Source: Janthinobacterium sp. FW305-129
GTDB lineage: Bacteria; Pseudomonadota; Gammaproteobacteria; Burkholderiales; Burkholderiaceae_D
Direction of reading: 5' to 3'
DNA length: 64,000 nt
Assembly (NCBI RefSeq): GCF_020858115.1
Contig: NZ_JACYMM010000007.1
Location: 184,803 to 248,802 of the forward strand
Of this stretch, positions 37,901-45,872 are shown in pieces. A program made the translations under genes and the position numbers. Position 1 is the stretch's first letter. Each line of letters opens with the position of its first letter. Below the pieces are notes generated by a model that saw only the letters and a list, made by a program, of their open reading frames with translations, did not search any database and had not been told where the DNA came from.

Positions 37901-38055
37901 GCAAGAGCATGCAATTGTCGGTGATCGCCGAAGGCGTGGAGACGGAAGAGCAGGCCGCCTTCCTGCTGCGCCATGGCTGCAAGCTGGCGCAAGGTTATTT
38001 TTATAGCCGTCCGGTGCTGGCACAGGATATGCTGGAGCGCTGGATCGATGACTAA
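34939..38055 (+). CDS. Membrane-bound PAS-GGDEF-EAL cyclic-di-GMP protein
   Basis: A 1038-residue protein. TM1 about 20-45, a periplasmic region to about 160, TM2 about 162-182, HAMP (RRLLKPLRRLTRFSDRLSHGDFDTPL), three PAS/PAC domains (about 240-590; each ends in DI---K--E), then GGDEF with intact active site G693-G694-D695-E696-F697 and EAL with E821 (EALVRW), NLSVKQF, EVTES, DDFGTGYSS, KIDRSFI and AEGVET. Both synthase and phosphodiesterase residues are present, so the activity may switch with the sensory input. ATG at 34939 is preferred over an upstream in-frame TTG; the ribosome site is weak. Confidence 0.92.
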   Translation: MFNSPYQRLRTSLRVLYGSSIYGALLLVVFGGLVVPALFGSYVLVGVHERQSARTSLNEALQRNADILALGMQESLWNMNAESAHSLVESVMRDRSVLLVKVLGQGDTEFIRLQAPQRPVGNLYRAERDILVRGERIGHVVVEMDDARSQQELREKQISYIFVLGAQLAVSMALIVLFLNRRLLKPLRRLTRFSDRLSHGDFDTPLASHSNDELGRLTAQLEQMRAAIGQLFEDVGQREERFRTIVTQVPGAVFRYRPDGPIDFVSDAIEEISGYSARQFMRGSTHAWADLICPEDRREHRRAVRQAVAEVRPYALEYRIIDAFGIERWVAENGQPQAGEQGVIWVDGIIADISQRKHHEMRIEALLTEQSAILDNVMFGVMFVRHRRIISVNRRCEELFGYDPGQMMGNSTAIVFTSSYDFEEAGERQYPALAQGGDFSEERQYQRRDGSLFWALLSGCALDPLRPNEGSIWVYADITARKEAEEKLRLSATVLEHIADGVMVVDANGIIVTVNPAFTQITGYSEAEALGRHSSLNRSACHDAAFYQALWDELIASGFWRGEVWHQRKNGEIYLEWLTISAVRDTRAVTTHYVGVFSDITLIKQSQEKLDHMAHHDPLTALPNRLLFHDRLQHALLRAAREQEQLAVLFIDLDRFKNVNDTLGHHVGDELLQKVAGQLAARLREGDTLARLGGDEFIVLLEGIDGEYGATQVAEKLMTMFDQPFTVADHELFVTCSVGISLYPDDALDLNMLIRNADVAMYQAKARGRNGYRFYAPSMTGEGVERLRLETFLRRSLEKNEMFLNYQPQVEIDTGRLVGVEALVRWNHPELGLVPPVRFIPLAEDSGFINQLGKWVLDEACRQMMRWQAQGLHVPKMAVNLSVKQFERGSIAGMVADILKETGLEPHRLQLEVTESVIMNTGDALGFINDLHAIGVGLAIDDFGTGYSSLAYLKQLPVQTLKIDRSFIKDISTDVNDEAIAIAIIQLGKSMQLSVIAEGVETEEQAAFLLRHGCKLAQGYFYSRPVLAQDMLERWIDD

Positions 38056-38073
38056 TCAAATAAGGGAGTTCCC

Positions 38074-40356
38074 ATGACCGGAGAAAAAACCACGTCGCGC
38101 CGCCGTTTCCTGCTCGGCGGCCTCGGTCTCGGCGTGGCCGGCGTGGGCGCCCTGGTGCTGGGCTGGGGCGTGCTGCCGCCGCGCCAGCGCCTGCACGGCA
38201 GCGCGCCGCTGCCGCTGCACGATGGCGCCGTGGCCTTGAACGGCTGGCTGGCCATAGGCGCGGATGGCACGGTGACCCTGGCCATGCCGCGCAGCGAGAT
38301 GGGGCAGGGCGTGCATACGGCCTTGCCCATGCTGGTGGCCGAGGAACTCGACGTGCCTTTGAGTAGCGTCAAACTGATCCAGGCGCCCATGGATAAAATC
38401 TTCGGCAATGTGGCCATGCTCAAGGACAGCCTGCCGTTCCACCCGGACGAGCAGGGCCGCTTGAAGGCGCTGGCGCAGTGGACGGTGGCCAAGGCCGCGC
38501 GCGAACTGGGCGTGATCGTCACGGGCGGCTCGTCGAGCATGAAGGATGGCTGGGGTCCCATGCGCGAGGCCGGTGCGTCCGCGCGCGCCATGCTGCTGCA
38601 AGCCGCCGCCGCGCAGTGGCAGGTGCCGGCCGCGCAATGCCGTACGGAAAACGGTGCCGTGATCCACCCGGATGGCCGGCGCGCCAGCTATGCCAGCCTG
38701 GCGCAGCGCGCCGCCGCCATCGATCCGGGCGCGCCCGTGCTGAAATCGCCCAAGGATTTCAAACTGATCGGCCAGCCGGCGCCGCGCCGCGACACGCCGT
38801 CCAAAGTCAATGGCAGCGCGCGTTTCGGCATCGATGCGCGTCCGCCCGGCATGCTGTATGCGGCCCTGCATCTGCCGCCGCGCCTGGGCGATACCCTGGC
38901 CGCGTTCGATGCGGCGCCCGTGCTCGCCATGCCCGGCGTCAAAAAGGTGCTGGACCTGACGCAACACTTGCCCCAGCGCAGCACATCGGTCACCTCGTGC
39001 GCGGCCGTGGTGGCCGATACCTGGTGGCGCGCCAGACAGGCGGCCGCGGCCTTGCCAACGCAGTGGAAGGCGGGGCCGCAAGCGAACTTGTCCAGCGCCG
39101 GCGTCTACGCGGAATTTGCCCGCCTGTTGAATAGCGAAGCGGGCCATGCCTACCACGCCAGCGGCGAGGTGGAGAGTAAAGCCGTGCAAGGCTTGCGCAG
39201 CGTCAAGGCCGAGTACCGCGCGCCGTTCCTCGCGCACGCCGCCATGGAACCCGTCAACTGCACCGCGCAGGTGAGCAATGGCAAGGTGATGCTGTGGGTG
39301 TCGACGCAGGCGCCCGGCATCGCCGTCGACGTGGCGGCGAAGGTGGCCGGCGTCGACGCGAAGGATGTCAGCATCGAGGTGCTGCTGCTCGGTGGCGGTT
39401 TCGGCCGCCGCCTGGAAGTGGACATGATCGCGCAAGCCGTGGCCATCGCGCTGCAGTGCAATGGCGCGCCCGTGCAACTGGTGTGGACGCGCGAACAGGA
39501 CACGGCACACGATATGTACCGTCCCGCCGCGCTGGCCCGCTTTGCGGCACGCCTGGACGAGCACGGCCGCATCGCTTCCTGGGACAATAAATCCGTCAGC
39601 GGCTCCATCACGCATCAGTTTCTGCAGCGCAATTTCGGCTTGCCCGGCGCGGGGCCGGACAAGACGACGGCCGAAGGCGAATTCGACATGCCGTATGAAA
39701 TCGCCAGCCAGCGCATCGCCCACGTGATCGCCGACAGTGCCGTTCCCGTCGGCTACTGGCGCTCGGTCGGGCATTCGCACAACGCTTTCTTCAAGGAAAG
39801 TTTTATCGATGAACTGGCGCACGCGGCGGGGCAGGACGGCATCGCCTTCCGCCGCGCCATGCTGGCGCAGCATCCGCGCCACCTGGCCGTGCTCGACGCG
39901 GCGGTGGATAGGGCGGGCAGCCCGCCGCCGGGCCATGCGCACGGCGTGGCCCTGCACCAGTCGTTCGGCAGCATCGTCGCGCAAGTGGCGCAGGTATCGG
40001 TGGAAAACGGCGAGATCCGCGTGCAGCGCGTGGTGTGCGCCATCGATTGCGGCATCGCCGTCAATCCGAACATCATCGCCCAGCAGATGGAGTCGGCCGT
40101 GCTGTTCGGCCTGTCGGCGGCGCTGGGCGGCGAGATCACCTTCAAGGATGGCAAAGTGGAGCAGAGCAACTTCCACGACTATCCCGTGCTGCGCATGGGG
40201 CAAACGCCCGAGGTGGAAACCATCATCATCGCCAGCGCCGAACATCCGGAAGGCGTGGGCGAGCCCGGTACGCCGCCGATTGCGCCCGCCGTGGCGAACG
40301 CCGTATTCAGTCTGACGGGGAAACGGCTGCGCAGCCTGCCGCTGCGCCTGGCTTGA
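38074..40356 (+). CDS. Molybdenum hydroxylase large subunit, IorB-like
   Basis: A 760-residue molybdopterin-binding oxidoreductase of the xanthine-dehydrogenase superfamily, isoquinoline 1-oxidoreductase beta type. A Tat signal (SRRRFLLGG) starts it, and MPRSEMGQGVHTALPMLVAEEL, LLLGGGFGRRLEVDMIAQA, and the C-terminal EHPEGVGEPGTPPIAPAVANAVF with the active-site Glu are characteristic. It should hydroxylate or oxidise an aldehyde or N-heterocycle in the periplasm. A [2Fe-2S] small subunit (IorA) is normally adjacent but absent here. It starts 18 bp after the GGDEF/EAL gene, with AAGGGAG upstream. Confidence 0.88.
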   Translation: MTGEKTTSRRRFLLGGLGLGVAGVGALVLGWGVLPPRQRLHGSAPLPLHDGAVALNGWLAIGADGTVTLAMPRSEMGQGVHTALPMLVAEELDVPLSSVKLIQAPMDKIFGNVAMLKDSLPFHPDEQGRLKALAQWTVAKAARELGVIVTGGSSSMKDGWGPMREAGASARAMLLQAAAAQWQVPAAQCRTENGAVIHPDGRRASYASLAQRAAAIDPGAPVLKSPKDFKLIGQPAPRRDTPSKVNGSARFGIDARPPGMLYAALHLPPRLGDTLAAFDAAPVLAMPGVKKVLDLTQHLPQRSTSVTSCAAVVADTWWRARQAAAALPTQWKAGPQANLSSAGVYAEFARLLNSEAGHAYHASGEVESKAVQGLRSVKAEYRAPFLAHAAMEPVNCTAQVSNGKVMLWVSTQAPGIAVDVAAKVAGVDAKDVSIEVLLLGGGFGRRLEVDMIAQAVAIALQCNGAPVQLVWTREQDTAHDMYRPAALARFAARLDEHGRIASWDNKSVSGSITHQFLQRNFGLPGAGPDKTTAEGEFDMPYEIASQRIAHVIADSAVPVGYWRSVGHSHNAFFKESFIDELAHAAGQDGIAFRRAMLAQHPRHLAVLDAAVDRAGSPPPGHAHGVALHQSFGSIVAQVAQVSVENGEIRVQRVVCAIDCGIAVNPNIIAQQMESAVLFGLSAALGGEITFKDGKVEQSNFHDYPVLRMGQTPEVETIIIASAEHPEGVGEPGTPPIAPAVANAVFSLTGKRLRSLPLRLA

Positions 40357-40362
40357 TGATGA

Positions 40363-40791
40363 TCAAGCCAGGGTGGCGGCCAGCAGATGGCGCAGATTGC
40401 AGTCGCGCTGCCAGTCGCGCCGCTCCTGCGTGCTGCCGGCCAGCGCCGCCAGTTCTGCCGCGCTGAGCGCCTGCTGCGCCTTCACCATGCGGTGCGCCAG
40501 GCCGCCGTCGGGCAGCACCGTGCCGAAGAAGGCGACCTGGTCCTCGTGCTGGATCAGCAGGGTGGGGAAGTTGTCGATGTCGAGGTCGCCCACGACGTCG
40601 GCCTGGTCTTCGATGTCGATCCAGACGAACAGCGTGTCCGGGTGGCGCGCGGCCAGTTCCTCGAACGTGGCGCGGTAGCTGCCGCAGGTGCCGCACCACA
40701 GCGCGCACAGGCAGGCCACCGTCCAGCGAGGGCCGGCCAGGGCTGCCGCGACGTCGGCGCGGTTATCGGTCGTGAGGGTCAGGCTGTGCAT
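40363..40791 (-). CDS. Thioredoxin-family protein
   Basis: A 142-residue protein with a thioredoxin fold and active-site CGTC (C33-G-T-C36 in LWCGTCGSYRATFEEL), followed by FVWIDIEDQADVVGDLDIDNFPTLLI containing the cis-Pro and ending with a helical tail. No signal peptide, so it is probably cytosolic. The CGTC pair differs from the classical CGPC. It converges with the molybdenum hydroxylase gene, separated by 6 bp. Confidence 0.85.
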   Translation of the reverse strand: MHSLTLTTDNRADVAAALAGPRWTVACLCALWCGTCGSYRATFEELAARHPDTLFVWIDIEDQADVVGDLDIDNFPTLLIQHEDQVAFFGTVLPDGGLAHRMVKAQQALSAAELAALAGSTQERRDWQRDCNLRHLLAATLA

Positions 40792-40899
40792 GGCTGTATA
40801 TATTAGTAGGCTGATGGGCGCGGGGCGCCCGATGCGCGTATTCTACCGCGCCCGGCCCCCTCGGTCCCGAGAATGCATGAGCTTGTTTATGGGTGTTTT

Positions 40900-40929
40900 T
40901 TGATGCAATACACCTTTCTGGTGGATAAT
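40900..40929 (+). promoter_or_regulatory. Putative rlmJ promoter
   Basis: TTGATG (40900-40905), 18-bp spacer, GATAAT (40924-40929). The predicted start near 40936 gives a leader of about 134 nt before the rlmJ ATG. The remaining 40792-41069 gap shows no open frame with a ribosome site. Confidence 0.4.
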
Positions 40930-41069
40930 GCTGGTAATTGCGCGCTGATTACGCTGGTCCATGCTGTTTCCTGGCCCCGCAGCCTGACCCCCTCCAGTCT
41001 GTTTTCATGCCCTGCCCGGTGTCAGCGCTCCCGCCTTTATTTATATTTTATTATGGAATTAGCCAGCTT

Positions 41070-41987
41070 ATGTTGAGTTACCGCCACGCCTTTCACGCGG
41101 GTAATCACGCCGATGTGTTGAAGCATTATGTGCAGATTCAGTTGTTGCAATATCTGAATCAAAAAGATACCGCCTATAGTTATATCGATACCCATTCCGG
41201 CGCGGGCGTGTATGCGCTCGACGGCGGTTATGCGTCGAAAAATGCCGAGTACGAAACGGGTATCGCGCCCCTGTGGGACCGCACGGACTTGCCGGCCTCG
41301 CTGGCCGAGTACATGAAGTTGATCAAGGAAATGAATCCGAGCGGCAAGATGCGCTACTACCCGGGTTCGCCGTACTGCGCCGACAAGGTCAGCCGCGAGC
41401 AAGACCGTCTGCGCCTGTTCGAGCTGCATCCTGCCGATGCAAAGATTCTGGCTGACAACTTCCGCAAGGTCGAGGCGCATGCGCTGGCCCAGGGCGAGCG
41501 TCCCACCGTGCGCGGCAAGCGCGTCATCATCACCAAGGCGGACGGCTTCCAGAGCCTGAAGGCCCTGCTGCCGCCGCCATCGCGCCGCGCGCTGGTGCTG
41601 ATCGACCCGCCGTATGAAGACAAGATGGATTACCGCAAGGTCAAGGATACCCTGGCCGACGCCCTCGTGCGCTTCCCGTCGGGCATGTACGCCGTCTGGT
41701 ATCCGGTGCTGCAGCGCATGGAATCGCGCCAGTTCGCCGACAAGCTCAAGCAGCTGCCCAGCTCGGACTGGCTGCACGTGACGTTGACGGTGAATACCCC
41801 GTCGCCGGACGGTTTCGGCTTGCACAGCAGCGGCATGTTCATTTTGAACCCGCCGTACACACTGGAGCCGATGTTGCGCGAAGTCATGCCGTACCTGGTG
41901 AAAGTATTGGGCCGCGACGATGGCGCGAAGTTTGTGCTGGAAACGGGTAAAGGCGGCCAAAAGAACACCGGTACACGGCGCGTATAG
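41070..41987 (+). CDS. rlmJ: 23S rRNA (adenine(2030)-N6)-methyltransferase
   Basis: A 305-residue RlmJ: the N-terminal MLSYRHAFHAGNHADVLKH is the hallmark of the family, followed by YIDTHSGAGVYAL (SAM loop), LFELHPADA, and the N6-adenine catalytic motif DPPY at 179-182. It methylates A2030 of 23S rRNA. ATG at 41070 is set by this conserved start; longer upstream in-frame starts add non-conserved sequence. A strong terminator follows at 42016-42043. Confidence 0.95.
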   Translation: MLSYRHAFHAGNHADVLKHYVQIQLLQYLNQKDTAYSYIDTHSGAGVYALDGGYASKNAEYETGIAPLWDRTDLPASLAEYMKLIKEMNPSGKMRYYPGSPYCADKVSREQDRLRLFELHPADAKILADNFRKVEAHALAQGERPTVRGKRVIITKADGFQSLKALLPPPSRRALVLIDPPYEDKMDYRKVKDTLADALVRFPSGMYAVWYPVLQRMESRQFADKLKQLPSSDWLHVTLTVNTPSPDGFGLHSSGMFILNPPYTLEPMLREVMPYLVKVLGRDDGAKFVLETGKGGQKNTGTRRV

Positions 41988-42015
41988 TCGTCCTCGGTTA
42001 GTGCTGCAATAAAAA

Positions 42016-42043
42016 ACGCCACGGGTAATTGCCCGTGGCGTTT
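42016..42043. terminator. Bidirectional terminator between rlmJ and a methyltransferase gene
   Basis: ACGCCACGGG (42016-42025) pairs with CCCGTGGCGT (42032-42041), with an A-run before and TTT after. It serves rlmJ and the converging gene at 42048. Confidence 0.85.
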
Positions 42044-42047
42044 GTGT

Positions 42048-42797
42048 TTACTGCCCCAGCAGCAAGAACACGGTCGGTTTCTTGTGGAAGTCAGGTGCCT
42101 TGCCGGCGGCCAATTGTTTCTTCCACTGCGCGCCATTCCACGTTTGCACGCTTTCCGAGTCCAGGCTCAGGTCGGTGGCGACGCAGATCAGGGTCGATGG
42201 CGCGCATTGGGCTACCAGCGCTTCGAGCATGGCGGCGTTGCGGTACGGCGTTTCGATGAACAGCTGGGTTTGCTTTTCATTGCGTGACCGGCTTTCCAGT
42301 TCCTTGATGCGCTTGGCGCGCAGGGCCGCATCCGTGGGCAGGTAGCCGTTGAAGGCGAAGCTCTGGCCGTTCAAGCCGCTGGCCATCACGGCCAGCAGGA
42401 TCGACGACGGGCCCACCAGCGGGCGTACTTTGATGCCGTGCTGGTGCGCCAGGCGCACGAGGTCGGCGCCGGGGTCGGCCACGGCGGGCACGCCCGCCTC
42501 CGACACGAGGCCCGCATCGCGTCCCGCCAGCAGCGGTGCCAGCAAGCCGGCCAGCGCCTGCGCGGGGGTATTGACGTTGAGTTCGGAAATCGTGATTTCC
42601 TGCAAGGGCTTGGCCAGCGGATGCTGGTTGCCGATCAGTTTCAGGAAGGCGCGCGCCGTCTTGGCGTTTTCCGCAACGAAATAGTCGAGCTGCGAGGTGA
42701 GGTGCCGCACCTGCTCGGGAATGATGCTTGCCAGCGGGTCGATGGCGCCATCGGACAGGCCGAGGTGGTTGGGGATCAGGTACAGGGTGCCGGTCAT
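42048..42797 (-). CDS. SAM-dependent methyltransferase, RsmI/tetrapyrrole-methylase fold
   Basis: A 249-residue protein of the tetrapyrrole-methylase superfamily, similar to RsmI: GTLYLIPNHLG at the start, GRDAGLVSEAGVPAVADPGADLVRLAHQ (family core) and VRPLVGPSSILLAVMASGLNGQSFAFNGYLP. A NEKQTQLFIETPYRN segment follows. RsmI 2'-O-methylates 16S rRNA C1402. This is a related but shorter subgroup whose substrate is not established. It lies 17 bp from the Maf-like gene on the same strand and probably shares its transcript. Confidence 0.88.
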   Translation of the reverse strand: MTGTLYLIPNHLGLSDGAIDPLASIIPEQVRHLTSQLDYFVAENAKTARAFLKLIGNQHPLAKPLQEITISELNVNTPAQALAGLLAPLLAGRDAGLVSEAGVPAVADPGADLVRLAHQHGIKVRPLVGPSSILLAVMASGLNGQSFAFNGYLPTDAALRAKRIKELESRSRNEKQTQLFIETPYRNAAMLEALVAQCAPSTLICVATDLSLDSESVQTWNGAQWKKQLAAGKAPDFHKKPTVFLLLGQ

Positions 42798-42814
42798 ATT
42801 CTTCTTGTCGGTAA

Positions 42815-43423
42815 TTAAATGGTGAAAAACGCCACGCCCGCCTTGCGCAGCATGCCGGTGAGGGCGATCAGCGGCAAGCCGGTGAGGGCGGTCGGGTCGG
42901 TGCTGTCGATGCGTTCGAGCAGGGCGATGCCCAGGCCTTCGTTCTTGGCGCTGCCGGCGCAATCATACGGCTGCTCGATGCGCAGGTAGGCGTCCAGTTC
43001 GGCATCGGGCAAGTCGCGCACGGTGACGAGGGTTTGCACATCTTCCACTTGCGCCACAGGCAACGCCTGGCGGCCATCCAGCAGGCATAGTGCCGTGTGG
43101 AACACGGTCTGGCGCCCACGCATGGTTTGCAGTTGCAGCAAGGCATAGTCATGGTTGCCGGGCTTGCCGATCTGTGCGCCGTCCAGGGTGGCGACCTGGT
43201 CTGAGCCGATGACGAGGCTGCCAGGATAGCGGTCGAGCACGGCCTGCGCCTTGGCCTGGGCCAGGCGCAGGGCCGTGGCGCTGGGGCTTTCGCCTGGCAG
43301 GGGGCTTTCGTCGAGATCGGGCACGGCCACCTCGAAAGGCAGGCGCAGGCGTTCCAGCAATTCCTTGCGGTAGGTCGAACTCGATGCAAGAATCAAGCGC
43401 AATGGGGCGGAAGTTGGTATCAT
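42815..43423 (-). CDS. yceF: Maf-family nucleotide pyrophosphatase, YceF-like
   Basis: A 202-residue Maf protein: LRLILASSSTYRKELLERLRLPFEV, DLDESPLPGESPSATALRLAQAKAQAV, VIGSDQVATLDG and the QTVFHTALCLLDG loop match Maf proteins. In E. coli the YceF type hydrolyses 7-methyl-GTP and sits next to yceD-rpmF-plsX, as here (divergent). The catalytic Asp is in the GSDQV motif. ATG at 43423 is chosen; the in-frame ATGs further upstream add non-conserved residues. Confidence 0.9.
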   Translation of the reverse strand: MIPTSAPLRLILASSSTYRKELLERLRLPFEVAVPDLDESPLPGESPSATALRLAQAKAQAVLDRYPGSLVIGSDQVATLDGAQIGKPGNHDYALLQLQTMRGRQTVFHTALCLLDGRQALPVAQVEDVQTLVTVRDLPDAELDAYLRIEQPYDCAGSAKNEGLGIALLERIDSTDPTALTGLPLIALTGMLRKAGVAFFTI

Positions 43424-43646
43424 TCGGTAGTAGATGGCGGCCGGCATGGCCGCGCTGGTCGATGTCAGTGGAATTTCACGCAAATTCCCGGGCGCGGAGT
43501 CCATAACTGAGGCTCCATGCGGCATGACGGTGTTGATGAAGTTGTCATGTTGATGGCAATGATTGCGTCAAAAAAGATGCTTAGGCTTTGACTCGGTGCT
43601 AAAAACCCTGTTATTATCGCAGGTTTTCCGGGGAAATTTTCTACCA

Positions 43647-44144
43647 ATGAATGCTTTTGTGATCGACGCCTTTGATTTTTGTCGTATCAGCGGGAGCCGC
43701 GAGGGTGTAACTCCTGTCGCTGAAATGACCCGGTTGACCAAGGATTGTGCAGATGCTTCCGGCGACATCGCCTGGAAGATCGTCGGCGGCACCAGCAAGC
43801 TGGGCTACCCACAACTGACCTTGTCGGTCAACGGCACCGTTCAGCTGGTTTGCCAGCGCTGCCTGACTCCGTATGCTTACGTAATTGATTCTTCGACTGT
43901 TCTGATGCTGGGCAAGGATGACGAGCACGCGGACGAGATCGAAGAAATCATCAACGATGAATCGATCGACGTGATCGTCGGCAGCCGCAGCATGGATGCC
44001 GCGGCCCTGATCGAAGATGAAGCCTTGCTGGCCCTGCCGCAGGTACCCAAACACGATGTCTGCCCCGATACGGCGCAACTCGATGCTCTCAAGACTGAAA
44101 AGAAGTCGCCGTTCGCGGCACTGAAAGACTTGAAGCCAGAATAA
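43647..44144 (+). CDS. yceD: YceD family (DUF177) protein
   Basis: A 165-residue acidic protein of the DUF177/YceD family with the conserved CQRCLTPYAY segment and an acidic middle (DDEHADEIEEIINDESIDVIVG), followed by LALPQVPKHD-C. It is encoded just upstream of rpmF nearly everywhere, and the family is implicated in 23S rRNA accumulation. The upstream gap with yceF holds the divergent promoters. The ATG has no strong ribosome site (GGGGAAATTTTCTACCA). Confidence 0.92.
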   Translation: MNAFVIDAFDFCRISGSREGVTPVAEMTRLTKDCADASGDIAWKIVGGTSKLGYPQLTLSVNGTVQLVCQRCLTPYAYVIDSSTVLMLGKDDEHADEIEEIINDESIDVIVGSRSMDAAALIEDEALLALPQVPKHDVCPDTAQLDALKTEKKSPFAALKDLKPE

Positions 44145-44396
44145 GTTAAGAGATTAAGTTAAGTAGTAGTGGTATTTGTAGGGGGCCTCAAAAACCGTAG
44201 GTTTGTGAGGTTCCGCTTAAAGAACGTGTCAAACGCGTGTAGTAATCGAGTATGGCAAGTGTAGTGAAATGTAATTGTAATAAACGATGTCGGTACGGAC
44301 TGTTTTCGGGTAGTCTTTGCCGCTGGGATACTCGATTCGCATGTATTTGCTAATCGATTGTGCTAAAATTTTAGAACTTATGTATTAGGAGTCATC
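44145..44396 (+). promoter_or_regulatory. AT-rich structured leader upstream of rpmF
   Basis: This 252-nt gap is much less GC-rich than its surroundings. It holds hairpin CCTCAAAAACC-GTA-GGTTTGTGAGG and a 10-bp inverted repeat AATCGAGTAT (44244-44253)/ATACTCGATT (44328-44337) that would enclose 74 nt. TAAAAT near 44363 resembles a -10 box. It may be a promoter/leader controlling L32 independently of yceD. Confidence 0.4.
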
Positions 44397-44579
44397 ATGG
44401 CAGTTCAACAGAACAAGAAAACCCCTTCCAAGCGCGGCATGCACCGTTCGCACGACTTCCTGGTCGCGCCGCAATTGAGCGTCGAGCCAGTTACCGGCGA
44501 AACACACATGCGTCACCATATCAGCCCTAACGGCTTCTATCGTGGCCGTAAAGTGTTGAAGACCAAAAACGACGAGTAA
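44397..44579 (+). CDS. rpmF: 50S ribosomal protein L32
   Basis: A 60-residue L32: [22 protein letters not shown] at the start and [19 protein letters not shown] at the end are the family signatures. It is the zinc-free form, lacking the CxxC pairs. A Shine-Dalgarno TTAGGAGTCATC lies before the ATG. L32 sits near the peptidyl-transferase end of the large subunit. Codon use here and in acpP is more biased than in the neighbours, as expected for very highly expressed genes. Confidence 0.97.
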   Translation: MAVQQNKKTPSKRGMHRSHDFLVAPQLSVEPVTGETHMRHHISPNGFYRGRKVLKTKNDE

Positions 44580-44603
44580 TCGACGTTTTTGTTGGGTAAG
44601 ATG

Positions 44604-44651
44604 AAAGCGGTGTTGCGTGGTTATTCGGCGTGGCGCCGCTTCTTCTTTTTT
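44604..44651 (+). terminator. Possible terminator/attenuator after rpmF
   Basis: AAGCGG (44605-44610) pairs with CCGCTT (44636-44641), followed by CTTCTTTTTT. It could end most rpmF transcripts and lower read-through to plsX, matching the far higher need for L32. The 44580-44789 gap shows nothing else. Confidence 0.5.
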
Positions 44652-44789
44652 ATCGGCTGCAATTCATCTTGCGCACCCGTCATTTTGAATCAAGCTTGCT
44701 CAGGCGGTGCATGACATGCTGCGCCCTGCATATGCTCCAGTCCGATTCACATCTTGCCGCAAGCCCACAGCGGTACTGAATCAAAACAA

Positions 44790-45857
44790 ATGACAATCAA
44801 AATTTCTATCGACTGCATGGGCGGAGATCACGGTCCCTCAGTCACTATCCCCGCAGCAATTTCCTTTGTAAAACATGAGCCTGAAGCCGAACTGATCCTT
44901 GTTGGATTGGAAGACGTGATCCGTGCCGAACTGAAAAAACATAAAGCCGACACGCATCCGCGCCTGTCGGTATTGCATGCCTCCGAACAAGTTACCATGG
45001 ACGATCCCCTGGAAGTGGCCCTGCGCCGCAAGAAGGATTCCTCCATGCGCGTGGCCATCGAACAGGTCAAGAGCGGCGCGGCGCAAGCCTCCGTTTCCGC
45101 CGGTAATACGGCAGCCCTGATGGCCGTGTCGCGCTATGTATTGAAAACCATGTCCGGCGTCGACCGCCCGGCCATCTGCAGCATCTTGCCGAATCAAAAG
45201 AACGGTCCTACCTACATGCTGGATCTGGGCGCCAACGTCGATTGCGAACCGCATCACTTGCACCAGTTCGCCATCATGGGTTCCGTGCTGGTTTCCGCCA
45301 TGGAAGGCATCGAACGCCCGACGATCGGCTTGCTGAACGTGGGCACGGAAGATATCAAGGGCAATGAAGTGGTGAAACTCACCTCGAAGCTGCTGCAGGC
45401 CGACCACGAGCGTGGCGCGCTGAACTTCTACGGCAACGTGGAAGGCAATGATATCTTCAAGGGCACGACCGATATCGTCGTCTGCGACGGTTTTGTCGGC
45501 AACGTCACCCTGAAAGCCATCGAGGGCCTGGCGCGCCTGGTGAAAGACGTGCTCACTTCCGAATTCAAGCGCAATCCGCTGACCATGCTGGGCGCGCTGA
45601 TCGCCCGCGGTGCCTTGAAAGCCATCGGCAACCGCTTGAATCCCTCGCGTTACAACGGCGCCAGCCTGCTGGGCTTGCGTGGCCTCGTCTTCAAGAGCCA
45701 CGGCAGCGCCGATGCCTATTCCTTCGAATGGGCCTTGCGCCGCGCCTTTGATGCGGCAAAAAATGACGTGCAAGCGCACCTGGCCAGCCTGATCGCCGAG
45801 CTGATGCCGCGCACGCCAGTACCGGACGAACCTACATCAACAAGCTCTACCATTTAG
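44790..45857 (+). CDS. plsX: Phosphate acyltransferase PlsX
   Basis: A 355-residue Pls[23 protein letters not shown] at the N-terminus, [21 protein letters not shown] and GNEVVKLT...[35 protein letters not shown] match the family. It makes acyl-phosphate from acyl-ACP, the first step of phospholipid synthesis with PlsY. ATG at 44790 begins at the conserved sequence. It stands at the head of the fab cluster, linking acyl-ACP to membrane lipid. Confidence 0.96.
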   Translation: MTIKISIDCMGGDHGPSVTIPAAISFVKHEPEAELILVGLEDVIRAELKKHKADTHPRLSVLHASEQVTMDDPLEVALRRKKDSSMRVAIEQVKSGAAQASVSAGNTAALMAVSRYVLKTMSGVDRPAICSILPNQKNGPTYMLDLGANVDCEPHHLHQFAIMGSVLVSAMEGIERPTIGLLNVGTEDIKGNEVVKLTSKLLQADHERGALNFYGNVEGNDIFKGTTDIVVCDGFVGNVTLKAIEGLARLVKDVLTSEFKRNPLTMLGALIARGALKAIGNRLNPSRYNGASLLGLRGLVFKSHGSADAYSFEWALRRAFDAAKNDVQAHLASLIAELMPRTPVPDEPTSTSSTI

Positions 45858-45872
45858 TGGACGGGTATTTGC

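Noticed and set aside
34948..37992. Very long open frame (about 1000 codons) on the minus strand opposite the GGDEF/EAL gene
   Set aside because: It is rich in Arg, Ala, Gln, His and Val with no domain, lies entirely opposite a well-defined gene, and is the expected by-product of GC-rich third positions.
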